NCBI GenBank assembly: GCA_022605955.1
Contig: JAKCOZ010000022.1
Span: 3,038,001-3,102,000, forward strand
Reading direction: 5' to 3'
Source of the DNA: Rallus limicola
Taxonomy: Eukaryota; Chordata; Aves; Gruiformes; Rallidae
Length of the DNA: 64,000 bases
Position numbers and translations under genes: made by a program. Below are positions 53,901 through 64,000 of this stretch, piece by piece; the stretch's first letter is position 1; every line of letters begins with the position of its first letter. Under the pieces are notes generated by a model. The model was given only the letters and a program-made list of their open reading frames with translations, was not told the origin of the DNA and ran no database searches.

Positions 53901-56900
53901 TCCCACCCTAAAAAGCTTGCACTCCAGGTGACAGTGTGCACTATAGTGGCACAAAACCCACGCAGGTTGGTAGCTCCTGATAAAGGTAAACCATCAGACT
54001 GCAGAAAGGGACATAACAGAGGCCTAATTGTTGCTGCTAGGCAGGAGGGGGGGAGAGAAAAGTGAAACCAAATCTTAAAATGAGCATGTGGCAAAACAAA
54101 GGAAATTAGCAGACTACTTCAAAACAAGCAAGTGTATCTTACTTGGTTTGTAAGAAACTTTTGATTAGCAGATGAAATCATGCAATGCACTTGAGTCTCC
54201 CTCCCTGTTTTCTGAGAAAAAACAAGTGCTGCAGGCAAGATGCATCTTTAAAAAATTTGGGTGTTTGTGACTGTTCTCTGAAAAACCTTCTTAACACATA
54301 CTATTTGCCTCTACAAGCACTGTAGAGTCTAAGTAGAGAGTCAGAGTCCTCAGTTTATTGTACTGGAGTCTCTAATCTTCTGCAATATGAAAGTAACAAA
54401 CCATGCCTGGGCAGCAGTACAGCCACTGTAGAACCTTGCTTTGCCTTACCTGAAGGCCACCCATGTATAAGGTCATTTGCATCTAAACACGTCTGAAAGG
54501 TTTCAAGAAAGAAGACAGACCATGAAAGATTTAAAACAAAAAAAAAATAAAGTAAAACTGTGAAGTACTGGGGGAAAAAGTGATCTTCAACAGAATTTCA
54601 TACACATATTTTAAATGTTGAGACCCAAGTAAATTTCAGAAAGCTATTGTGAAATGTTCTTGCTTTTGAAAAATCAAAACACCACTCTGTCAGAATCAAG
54701 GTATTTACAACTATTGAGACGACTTCTTTGGCCCCTCTAAATTCTAGCAAAGAAATAACTTGTCTTTTATTTTGCTTTTTATTTTGCTTTCTATTTTTTA
54801 AGTGGAAGTTCCTGCAGTGTCTGCAGGGGATGGTAATTTCTTAGCTACACCTCTCAACAGCCATCCAGCTAGCTCCACCTCACTAACCAGCACATGTCCT
54901 TTTCTGTTCCTGTCACCAGTGAGTTGGAAATAAGTTTTGTAATACCTGGTATGAACAGTACAGCTATTGGTGTGCACCTGTCCACAGACTGATTTATGCA
55001 AGGGAAAGGTCTCTTATAAATCTGGTCATTGGCCATGAACAACAGCAGGGAAAACAAGTATGGCAGTTCCTTCAGTCATGAGCTTAGAAGCTGAAAGCAT
55101 GGGTCTTGCTAAAAATATGAAAAATATTCCAGGGAAATGAGAAGTGCACTGCCTCTGATGAAATAGAAATAGCTAATGCTCACCTGAACATGAGCCAGCA
55201 GTGTGCTCAGGTGGCCAAGAAGGCCAATGGCATCATGGCTTGGATCAGGAATAGCATAGCCAGCAGCATCATGGAGGTGATCATCCCCCTGTACTCAGCT
55301 CTGGTGAGGCCACACCTTGAATGCTGTGTTCAGTTTTGGGCCTGTCACTTTAAGAAAGACATCGAGGTCCTGGAGTGTGTCCAGAGAAGGGAACAAAGCT
55401 GATGAAGGGTCTGGAACACAGGTCTGATGAGAAATGGCTGAGGGAACTGGGGCTGTTTACTCCAGAGAAGAGAAAGCTCAGGGGAGACCTTATTGCTGTC
55501 TCAAAATACCTGAAAGGAGTTGTAGTGAGCTGGGGGTCAGCCTTTTCTCACAGGTAACTAGTGATAGGATGAGAGAGGGAATGGCTGCAGGTTACACCAG
55601 GGGAGGTTCAGGTTAGAAATTAGGAGAAATTTCTTCTCAGAAGGAGCTGTTGGGCATTGGAATGGGCTGCCCAGGGAGGTGGTGGAGTCACCGTCCCTCA
55701 GGGTGTTTAAAGAAATGTTGGGTGAGGTACTGAGGGACGTGGTTTAGTGAGTGATATAGGTGGCAGGAGGATGGTTGGACTAGATGATCTTGGAGGCTTT
55801 TTCCAACCTTAATCATTCTATGAATGAGTCTATTTAATTGGTGAAGTGATGGTTAATAAATAAGAGAACAGAGTTATTTATTATATGCTAATCTAAATAA
55901 TTTACTTAAGAATAGGAAATAACAAAATATTCATTAAGCTTTGAGTTACTTCCAAATCCTTTTTCATCCTGAGGTTTGTAAAGGACTGCAGGATAATTAC
56001 CTTTGCAACAGTAGAGCAAAATCTAGGTTAGAATTTTGTTGACAAAACCTGGGTAGTAATCCAAGCAATGGGCCATGGGGTCACCTTGCCTTCATCATGT
56101 TGTGTAGCTGACTCTGCTCATGGAACACTGGCAATTGCTAATGACAAAGACACAACTCAACACCTCTCACTATAGATCTATGCTGGAAAGGAACCAAAAA
56201 GCAGTGGGTAAATTAGAAGTCTTGAATCATCTGATGCTAGCTGAAACAGCACAAAGTAGCAGAAGAAATTCTGTCACACCCACAGAAACTCAGAGCCATG
56301 GCTGATTAAATTGCAAGCACTGCATCATCAAAACATTTCCCAGTGTGGATTCAGAGGGAGGATGCTTGCTAGCTGCTTGTATAAGGTGTGTGATGTGCCA
56401 TTATGTGGAAAAGATGTAATGCAAAGTATGGTAAAATTAATTCAGTTATGTAATATTTACATATGTTCTCTCTTCTGGATCTCTTGTCCTTAAGCACTTT
56501 TCTTTATGTTAATAGAATTTCTCTTTAGACTGTAGAAAAACTAGAGGTCACTAAAAGCTGGGTGATCCCTTTTATTTCATATTCATCATACCTTTTAAGA
56601 GGGTTTTTTTAATGGGTTCGATGAAGTCCATGTGATCCTAAGAATTCTGGTTCAGAAGCTGCCAGAAAGGATAAGTAGCTTTTATAAAGCTTTTTCTTTC
56701 TTAGAAACCAAAAATTTTAAAACCCGAAGAGTGATAATTCTGCACTGATTTCAGGGTCTTCATCACCTTTGATTCCAGAGTATCTATCTGTTGATGTAAA
56801 AGGGTACCAAGAGAACACAGGCTTTGCAGATCATCCTCAGCAGATACTGAACTTTGTTATTGGAAATGGCACATCTGATGTTGTTATATGTCCAGGTAAG

Positions 56901-59900
56901 AGCAATAACCGTTTCTCCACATAAATAGGCAGAAAGTACTGTTAAATCAGTGCTGTCAGCAAAGTACTAGGATTCCTTGTTTCATTTCCTGATAGCTATA
57001 ATAGGCTGAAAACTCTACTTTGTTTCTTGCCAGTGCTGACTACTTCTGTGGAAACAGTGATATCCCCAGGTTTTCCAGATAGTTTACATGGTAAGTATAG
57101 AAAATGTTTTTTTATGTATACAGTACTACTTTGGATTGGGAGAGGGAGCATATTGTTTCTACCCAAATCCAATTCTTCCCACCAGGCTTTACTCATATTG
57201 ACCTTATTGAGGAAAATAAAAATGGAATTTTCTTCTTTGTGTTGATTCCTGGCTGCTTAGTCTAGTCCAAAATACAGAGCAGATAAAGAGTTGCAGAGCT
57301 AAAGGTTTGGATATATGTTAGCAGTTAATCAGCTCTCTGCTATGAAGGCCAGGATCTGGAAGAAGTCTTCTTGTCTAGTCAAAACAATACAAAAGCCTGG
57401 TTGTTTGAGCACTCTCAGAAGTGGAAGTTGTGCTGGTACTGGCATGGCCTGAGGATTTGAAATGCTCAGTGCTGGAAGCCAGGCTGCAGTTTGCTCACGT
57501 GGAAGCCACAAACCCCAAGATGATTTAACTAAACAATACAGAAGCCTAAGATACAGAAAAGCTTATAAAGGAATCCGAGCCTTGGACAGGGCAGAACGCC
57601 CCCACTTGTGGGAGCAAACTTTCCTCACTTTTCTTCCAGCTCTCAGGGAGCTGTTAGAACAGGGAGTTTGACTTCTGCGGTTATTTAGATTCTGATCTCT
57701 ATGTACTCTGGTGATTGCAGCTGTTTGCAGCTTAGTACAAGTGTTTTGTTGCCCTCTGGTGCCTAACACCATTTAGAGCACCAAAATTTTAAACGTTAAT
57801 AGGCAAGTACCCTTAGGTTTGGGGAAGTATTTGTAAATTATATATACTGTTGATGTGAGTACACAATACTAATAATTCCAGCTGATTTACAGCAGCACAA
57901 CATGTGTGAGTATGTTGCCAACCTCAGAATACCCAGAGCAGCAGAAAAAACAGTGTGTAAGCTACCAAGCCAACCTCTTTTCCTTTTTTAAAAAATTGAC
58001 ACCTGATTGATTTGACAAATGCTGCTTCCCATCTACATGTCTCATCACAACTTTTCTTGGGTTTCAATTCTGTTGTTTTCATTTGATTAAAATAAATATT
58101 AAACAAAATCCAGACACTTGCCTGGAAATAGGCATGTCCCCTTTTGATTTAAGACTTGAAGTTGATTTTTCTCCTACAAGAAGGAGAACTATGTATCAAA
58201 TGTATTGTTTCACTGGAAAAAGGACTCGCTTATTAGAAGTCTGTGGTTGATTCCCTGATAGAAGCAACTCTGAACTCTAACCATTCCATCTGTTGCTGGC
58301 ATGCAGAGTAGGAATTGATTTTCAGATGTCTGAAACTTTAAGATTTGTATTTTTTTAAAAAACCCACATTATACATCAAGATGAACCAAATATTATGATA
58401 ATGAATATGTTTGTACAAATCTAGGGAGATTAACTTGTTTTGTCCTTTAGGGTTTTTTCCACATCTCTGCTGAGTGTGGTTACTATTAAACTATTGATGA
58501 GCTTGGTTTTGTTACAGTGTCTGTGAATTTAAATCCTGTCCTACATATGCAAATCTTTTCCTACCAAAGGTTTTGTCAAAACTGATATTCTCTCATTATC
58601 ACTGTGTAAAAAGTATGTTTTCTGTGAAAAATTCCCACTTTCTTTGTGCATGGCAGATGCTGCTCATCTGAGCAAGGGCAGGATTCTGAAGTAGCTTGAA
58701 AACAACCAGGCAAAAAGAAGGAAAATTGGACAGTGATAGGACTTTGTCAGGAAGAATAATGGGTAAATTCTGTTCCAGATAGTCACTTCTCTGTGACTTT
58801 CATCCTTATTGCTTGGTTACAAGGTGTAGAATAACAAAAGGAAGATACTGCTTTTGATGGCATGAAGAAGTGTTATGTGAGAGTGTGAATCTGTGAAACA
58901 CTGACATTTGAAAAAACCAGCGGGTGTCACCTTGTGGTCATAGGCCTGCCTCATACAACTGTCAGAACACCTGTGAACTTGTTTGGTGTCATACTACCTG
59001 CAAGAGTTCATGGCAGCTGAATTGTGTGAGGATTTTCTTCCAGCCCCTTGTAAAACAAAGTACCTCTTTCTCTGGATGATGCATAACATACATTGCAATG
59101 AACCTGAAAATTTACATTAGTCTCATTGTTAAAACTAGTAAAGCTGAACCGATGGGTATCCAGGTGTCTTCCTCAAGTACACTGGTTTGTTTCTCCAGGT
59201 TTAGAAGTCTTCAAAGAAGTCCGAGTTCCCATCACTCCCTCTGAAGAACCTTTCAAAAGACCAAGTGAGTTTAGATCCCTTGAACTTAAGACTTCTGGTA
59301 ATTTTGGGGTCATTTTTCTGCATTTCTTTCCATACAGAAAATCTAGTTGTTGTAGGGATTGTCACACAGCAATTTGTTAAGCCTCTGTTCTGAGTGGCTG
59401 ATTACAATTCTTGGGTTTATGATGTAAGACTTGTCTACCTTTAGATATCCAGCTGTAGGTACCCACTGAGACGGTGAGTCTACTTGACTGGTTTTACCAT
59501 ATGCATAGATAGCCCCAAAATTTTCAGTTCATGGGTCTAAAAGCATGTGCTGTGCCTGCACTCCTAATTTAAGTACCTGCAGTTGCGTGGGATAAATCAG
59601 AGCTATGGGCTTTATAGGAACTGATGCATTTTGGCCATATTACACTTACATACTTAAACCACCATGAAGCAGTTGTAATCAGCAGACTGGTTTCTTCAGT
59701 TTGTGTGTGCTCTTTTTTCCCCAGAGCCAGTGGAAGCTTTCTGCACATCACTGAAGGATTATTTCCGAGATGTGTGCAAGTCTGTGGCCATGGAGCGTGA
59801 AGTAGCCCTTGATCACTTGTTTATTGAGGGGACACTTGTTCAAAGCCAAAATGAAACGAAGACTGGAAAGAGTAACACAAAAGCAATGGAAAAGGAGCTG

Positions 59901-62900
59901 GTAACTTGCAGCCTGCAAGGGAAGGAAAAGGCATCCCTTAAAAGAAGCCAAATATTTCAAATTCCAGGAGGTAAAGATTTAGAAACTAAAGTCATTGTGG
60001 TGCTGGGAAAAGCAGGAATGGGCAAAAGCATTCTTGTCCAGAAGATCTGCCAGGACTGGTCCAATGGAGAGTTTTCTCAATTTGAATTTGTGTTTTGGTT
60101 TGACTGCAAGCAAGTAAGTTTGCCTGAGAAGCGATACAGCCTGAAGGATCTGCTTCTGGAATTTTTTGTAAAACCTCAAGCGGGAGGTCAAGAGATCTTT
60201 GAGTATATATTGCAAAATCCTGCTAAAGTCCTTCTGGTTTTTGATGGTTTTGAAGGTTTGTATGATCATGAGAATTCTTCTCGTTGCTTGGCCAGCCAGC
60301 CTGAAAAAGACTTGTGCACTGTAAAGGAGATGCTTTCAGGACTCGTCCATAAAAAGATACTCAATGGTTGTACTTTATTACTTACAGCAAGACCAAAAGA
60401 CAAGGTGTGTCAGTATGTGTCCAAAGTAGATAAGACGATTGAAACTATAGGATTTTCCCCTCAGCAGAGAGAATTGTATATCACCAAATACTTTGAAGGC
60501 TTACCCTACTGTGATAAGGCACTGAAATTAATAAAAGAGTGTGAGTACTTGTTCAGCCATTGTTACAGCCCTGGTATGTGTAGATTTGTTTGTTTTCTCT
60601 GTGAGATGATACTTGAAATGAGAGAGAAAAGCCTTCCTTCAACTCTTACTACAGTCTTCCTGAAATTTGTTCAGCAAAAGATAGTACCTATACACACAGA
60701 AGTTGCAGCCGTGCAAAATCAAGAGAGTCTTGCTACACTAAGCCGTATAGCCTGGGATCTTGGAGAAAAACACCAAAGTGCCATGAAAAGCGATCTTCTT
60801 CCTTCTAAGGAAGTTAAAGAGTTTGCTCTGAAATACGGATTTTTCCTGCCATTTGCATTCCCCAGACATTCAGATAGTGGAGAAGAGGAATTTGGGAGCA
60901 CGTTCTCTGATTTTGTCATTCAGAACTTCTTGGGTGCGCTTCACCTTATGTTGGCAGAAGAGATCAAGGATAAAAGTCTAACAAAGTACCTGTCTTTTCC
61001 ATCCAAGAAGAAAAAACCTTATCACTGGCTATATTTAGTACCTCGATTTTTGGCTGGATTGTTGTTCCTCCAGGATGACCCTTGCTTCTGCTCCCTTTCA
61101 AATAAGGATGTAAAACAATCAACCAAGAAGCAGAAAACACTCTTGAAATATATTAGAAGGCTGCAGATAAATGAGCTCTGTCCAGAGAGGTTACTTGAGC
61201 TTCTACATTGTATTTATGAAACACAAAACAATTACCTTCTGCAGCACGTGGCCTTAAGGCTCAAGCCAGACCTGTCTTTTCTGGGCGTAGTTCTTACACC
61301 ACCTGATGTCCACGTGCTGCACTCTATTTTAAAGAGGTCAAGAAAAGAGTTTTCCTTGGATTTGCGGAACAGCAGCATTGACATGCAAGGCCTAAGAGAT
61401 TTGGTTGGCCTGAAGAATGTGGCATCGTTCAGGTTGGTCATTCTTTGTAGGTAGTAGTGTCTTTCATAGGACTCGGTGTAGATGACACAACAACAGCAGT
61501 CGTATGTGTTGACTTCACATGTTTTGTCACTTCACAGGGCCTCCCTGGGTGATACAGTCAGGCTCTGGAAGTCTTTGGAACAGACAAAAGACTATGAACT
61601 GCTGAGAGCATCAACAGAGAAATTTGTTCTTGATCCCTTTAAGGCAAAGACGATGAAGGATGTCAGTGACCTTTCAGACCTTGTAGAGCTGCAGGAGAGG
61701 ATGACCAACTGGTAGGTTCCTTTATGATCAAAAGTTCCCTTAATATACCAACAATTTACGAAAATGGGGGTTCACTGACAGTGCTGGAGAATGGAGACCT
61801 CTGCTTGTCCAAAGAATTAACTAAGGCAGTGCAAGCTCTTGTACCATCTCAGAGGGTTCTCCTACCCCAATGTGCAGTGATTGTCATGGCAGGGGAAAAC
61901 AATGGCAGCAGCAGCACCATGCAGAATATTTATCAAAACTGCCAATGAAAAAGCCAGCTGTCATTTTTTCCTCAGGTTTCTGAGGAAAATTGGTGTTTCC
62001 TCCCTGCTCATGGTGTGGCTGGGGACTGGTTGCAATTAAAAGCATGCAGAAATAAAGTATTTTTTAAATATAAAAATGGTTGCTTCCATCTAACATGGGC
62101 AAAGTACTTAGATTAAAATATACACAAAGTAAGTTTCATATCTGACAAATACTTGATTTAGAATAATATATTTTTAAGTCTTATTAGGAAAATAGCAAAT
62201 GACTGCACTATGAAAGGCAATTATCAGATTTAAATTAATTGAATATAGAAAGTTGGAGTTTCCTGAAGCTTCCTGGTTCTTCAGTTCATGTAGCAGTGGT
62301 TTATTTCCTGTAAAAGTTTGCTAAGAAATTATTTTTAAAGCACTGTTTTCACAGCTAAATGTTTTCTCATACTCTGGCTCTGCTGTGATTTGTTTAGTGT
62401 GCAAGATGCATCTGGCTGCAGCAGCTATGAAATTCCCACCATCAAAAACCTCAGGAAACTAGAGTTTGCGTAAGTGATGCTCCTCTCTGTGCATTGATAC
62501 CTGACAATGTTTAAGACTGAGAAGAGTCAAGGGTATTGGCTGTAGTCATCAAACTGATGTATACTTAGTTTATGGTAAAGCACTTATTTCTGCTTTGCTC
62601 TTCTCAACTAGATTTATTAAGTTATGGTCAAAAGATGTCACTTCTGGCTCCTGCAGATCCCATTGATCCTACAGATCAACGTGGTTCTATCAATTTTGAT
62701 TTTACTCCAAGTTAGCTTCTTATCACCAGATTTATTTCTTGTGCCACAGGGTCTGAAATACCTTGATTGTGATCCAACTACCTGGGAAATATTTTTTTTT
62801 TCCCAGAAATTCTCAACTTTCCCATCTGAGTGTCCTCATGTACTTTCCTGCCCTATCTCAGAGCTCAGACCATGAGAAAGTCAGAAAAAGCTTCCCAAAC

Positions 62901-63840
62901 AAAGTATTTAGCACAATGTTCTTGGAAGGAGAAAGACTGACTTGGAAACAATAAATCTAAAAAATGAGTAATGCTTCTCCTCCCCCTGAAACTGTAAACA
63001 GCCTCCAAGGCTATTCTATTGCTTAAAATATCCTGCCCTAGTGTGAGGATCAATTTGGGCAGAAATCGCACCAGTGTGATGGAGAACTCCTATCAGGTCT
63101 TTCATCTCTTTCCTGCTCTTCACATCTGCCCCAGTCAAAAAATGCTATGCTTGTCCTCACTTCTGGTTTTGTGCTGCTTTCTGTTCTTTTTTCCTCTCCT
63201 ACTTACCCTTTATTTTGTATTTTGATTAAAATTCCAATCCTTTAAACTTGGTGGAAATTGTTCTCATACTGAGGAAACTCCAAATAAGAGGTTAGCATCT
63301 GAAGGAAAAATGTTCAGAGCTGGAATATTAAAGTTTAGTTTATGCTTTAAGCTGCAGTAAAAAGTAAAATGCTGATCCTAAGTCAGGCCAAATTGCCAGT
63401 AACTGGGAGGCAGGAGGGAAACAGGGTGGGTTTTTTTTAATCTCCATTGAGATTATAATACTTAAAACCGAAAAACCTGTAAAAACAGGAAAGGAAATGC
63501 AGGAAACTAAAAGAAGTTAAATAAATCTTTCAAAGAATATCAGAAAAATGCATGTACTGCAGCTGCTGCACAAGCAAGCTCTGCTCTAAATTTAGCCTTG
63601 CAGGGCATTCATCTGGAGGCTTCAATGCAGATGCCCTTGCTGCAAATTGTTGGGAATGTCTGCTCCTGAGGAGTGTAAACTAGCTTGCATTTGGGGCTGC
63701 AGGGGAGGAATTTAAAAATTCATAACTTCTGCTGTTTATGTACATGTATTTTCTTCCAGGCTGGGTCCTGTGTGTGGCCTTCAGGGATTCCTAAAACTTG
63801 TGGAAATTCTTGCAGCATTTCCATTACTTCAGCACTTAGA
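47819..63840 (+). CDS. CIITA: MHC class II transactivator, 5' part (12 coding exons, 3' end off window)
   Basis: Coding exons are 47819-47945, 49574-49702, 50107-50166, 51409-51489 (or from 51406), 52093-52152, 56755-56895, 57034-57090, 59199-59264, 59725-61432, 61538-61711, 62398-62469 and 63760-63840. They join in frame to about 918 residues; human CIITA is about 1130. CIITA is an NLR-family coactivator that binds the RFX-CREB-NF-Y assembly on MHC class II promoters. Visible are an acidic N-terminus (exons 1-3), a basic QKCHKR patch at the exon 4/5 junction, a Walker A loop GKAGMGKS near residue 335, Walker [19 protein letters not shown], and the FKAKTMKDV and LRKLEFALGP stretches before the leucine-rich repeats. 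Most repeats lie beyond the window. Walker A falls about 85 residues earlier than I recall for human. Confidence 0.96.
49574..49702 (+). CDS. CIITA: CIITA acidic-region exon
   Basis: Encodes [20 protein letters not shown] and ENSENEDEL, rich in Asp and Glu, matching the acidic transactivation domain that contacts CBP/p300. It ends EAYARI, as in the human EAYANIAELDQYV block, and continues in the next exon. Confidence 0.92.
50107..50166 (+). CDS. CIITA: CIITA exon 3
   Basis: Sixty bases, phase 1 to phase 1, encoding [20 protein letters not shown] after completion of the split Ala codon. It ends at a GTAAGA donor. Confidence 0.92.
51409..51489 (+). CDS. CIITA: CIITA exon 4 with tandem acceptor
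   Basis: Encodes [18 protein letters not shown] and ends QKCHKR at a GTAAGT donor. The acceptor is TAGCAG, so splicing may start at 51406 (adds one Ala) or 51409. Both keep the frame. Confidence 0.85.
52093..52152 (+). CDS. CIITA: CIITA exon 5
   Basis: Sixty bases, phase 1 to phase 1, encoding [20 protein letters not shown]. With the preceding QKCHKR it forms a basic patch where human CIITA has its first nuclear localisation signal (KTQKRPF region). Confidence 0.88.
52153..56754 (+). other. CIITA intron 5
   Basis: The longest CIITA intron in the window, 4.6 kb. It contains a CR1 copy (55150-55830) and a possible extra exon near 54803. Other open frames here are short and unsupported. Confidence 0.6.
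55150..55830 (+). repeat. CR1 LINE fragment with decayed ORF2 end, plus orientation
   Basis: Positions 55190-55400 read as the C-terminal end of the CR1 polyprotein ([23 protein letters not shown]). A frameshift then leads to an early stop. Downstream CR1 3' sequence follows (GGAATGGGCTGCCCAGGGAG, GGTTGGACTAGATGATCTTG) and an ATTCTATGAATG tail near 55817. The element is 5'-truncated and dead, and sits in the sense direction in a CIITA intron. Confidence 0.93.
56755..56895 (+). CDS. CIITA: CIITA exon 6, Pro/Ser/Thr-type region
   Basis: Encodes [14 protein letters not shown] and later [19 protein letters not shown], phase 1 at both ends, between GATTTCAG and GTAAGA. Only this phase avoids stops. 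It corresponds loosely to the human Pro/Ser/Thr-rich region. Confidence 0.85.
57034..57090 (+). CDS. CIITA: CIITA exon 7
   Basis: Fifty-seven bases encoding [19 protein letters not shown], phase 1 to phase 1, between CTTGCCAG and GTAAGT. Confidence 0.82.
57091..59198 (+). other. CIITA intron 7
   Basis: About 2.1 kb of AT-rich intron. I see no repeat or exon with convincing splice sites. A symmetric phase-1 exon here cannot be excluded. Confidence 0.6.
59199..59264 (+). CDS. CIITA: CIITA exon 8
   Basis: Sixty-six bases encoding [19 protein letters not shown], ending in phase 1 at GTGAGT. It joins the large exon to give [14 protein letters not shown], aligned with human PEPVEQFYRSLQD. Confidence 0.9.
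59725..61432 (+). CDS. CIITA: CIITA large NACHT exon
   Basis: A single 1,708-bp exon after a TTTTCCCCAG acceptor, open throughout. It holds the NACHT ATPase/GTPase module: [15 protein letters not shown] (60000-60045), [19 protein letters not shown] (60234), [11 protein letters not shown] (60367), SKVD (60420), then the helical part with [47 protein letters not shown] and [10 protein letters not shown]. Each aligns with human CIITA. It ends in phase 2 at a GTTGGT donor. The human DAYG motif position reads RYSL here. Confidence 0.97.
61538..61711 (+). CDS. CIITA: CIITA exon 10
   Basis: Follows TTCACAG and completes a split Arg codon. It encodes [20 protein letters not shown] and later [18 protein letters not shown], aligned with human FRAALSDTVALWESLQ and FTIEPFKAKSLKDVEDL. 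Donor is GTAGGT. Confidence 0.95.
62398..62469 (+). CDS. CIITA: CIITA exon 11
   Basis: Seventy-two bases between TGTTTAG and GTAAGT, encoding [20 protein letters not shown] then LEF, leading into the leucine-rich repeats. Confidence 0.93.
63760..63840 (+). CDS. CIITA: CIITA exon 12, first leucine-rich repeat segment
   Basis: Eighty-one bases between TTCTTCCAG and GTGAGT, encoding [20 protein letters not shown] and PLLQHL. It aligns with human LGPVSGPQAFPKLVRILTAF. The remaining repeats lie beyond base 64000. Confidence 0.93.
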
Positions 63841-64000
63841 GTGAGTAATGCCAAAAATTAACTCTGCTAACGTTGCTCCTCAGTGGCCCTTGATGAGGGG
63901 GGAAGCTCATGTATCCAAGAAACATTTTATTTGCCAGCAAAACTCCTTACATTGAACAAACTGAACACAAACATTCCCAGAATGTAACAGCAGACTGAGA

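Noticed and set aside
61724..61948. Plus-strand open frame just after CIITA exon 10
   Set aside because: It is intronic. The donor at 61712 and the acceptor before 62398 join perfectly in frame to give a conserved CIITA sequence without it.

Overview
This is vertebrate nuclear DNA, almost certainly from a bird. It is AT-rich, with two sharp CpG islands, GT-AG spliced genes with small introns, and CR1 LINE fragments. Two of the CR1 copies end in the ATTCTATG/ATTCTGTG-type 3' tails seen in bird and reptile CR1s. Four genes lie in the order TEKT5(-), NUBP1(+), TVP23A(-), CIITA(+), the order I recall from the TEKT5-NUBP1-TVP23A-CIITA block on human chromosome 16p13. I cannot name the species. Exons were found by reading splice sites and checking that the reading phase is kept across every junction.

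Layout. 90-7327: the 5' five coding exons of TEKT5, minus strand; its 3' end runs off the left edge. 7328-11538: spacer between the divergent TEKT5 and NUBP1, with a solo-LTR-like element near 8216-8530. About 10900-12120: CpG island holding the NUBP1 promoter and first exons. 11539-16487: complete NUBP1, 11 coding exons, 323 aa, with a poly(A) signal at 16582. 17805-27163: TVP23A, minus strand, 6 coding exons, about 218 aa; it starts in the second CpG island and its end faces that of NUBP1. 27560-47800: about 20 kb with no recognisable gene, carrying CR1 pieces and simple repeats; any upstream CIITA promoters or leader exons should lie here. 47819-63840: CIITA, 12 coding exons giving about 918 residues through the NACHT region to the first leucine-rich repeats; the rest is beyond the right edge.

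The genes are neighbours but not one pathway. TEKT5 is a tektin of cilia and sperm flagella, NUBP1 is a cytosolic iron-sulfur cluster scaffold ATPase, TVP23A is a Golgi membrane protein, and CIITA is the MHC class II master transactivator.

I see no undescribed system. The points most worth checking are in CIITA (a short N-terminal region, one altered nucleotide-binding motif, a NAGNAG acceptor and a possible extra exon) and a strong splice donor inside the last TVP23A exon.
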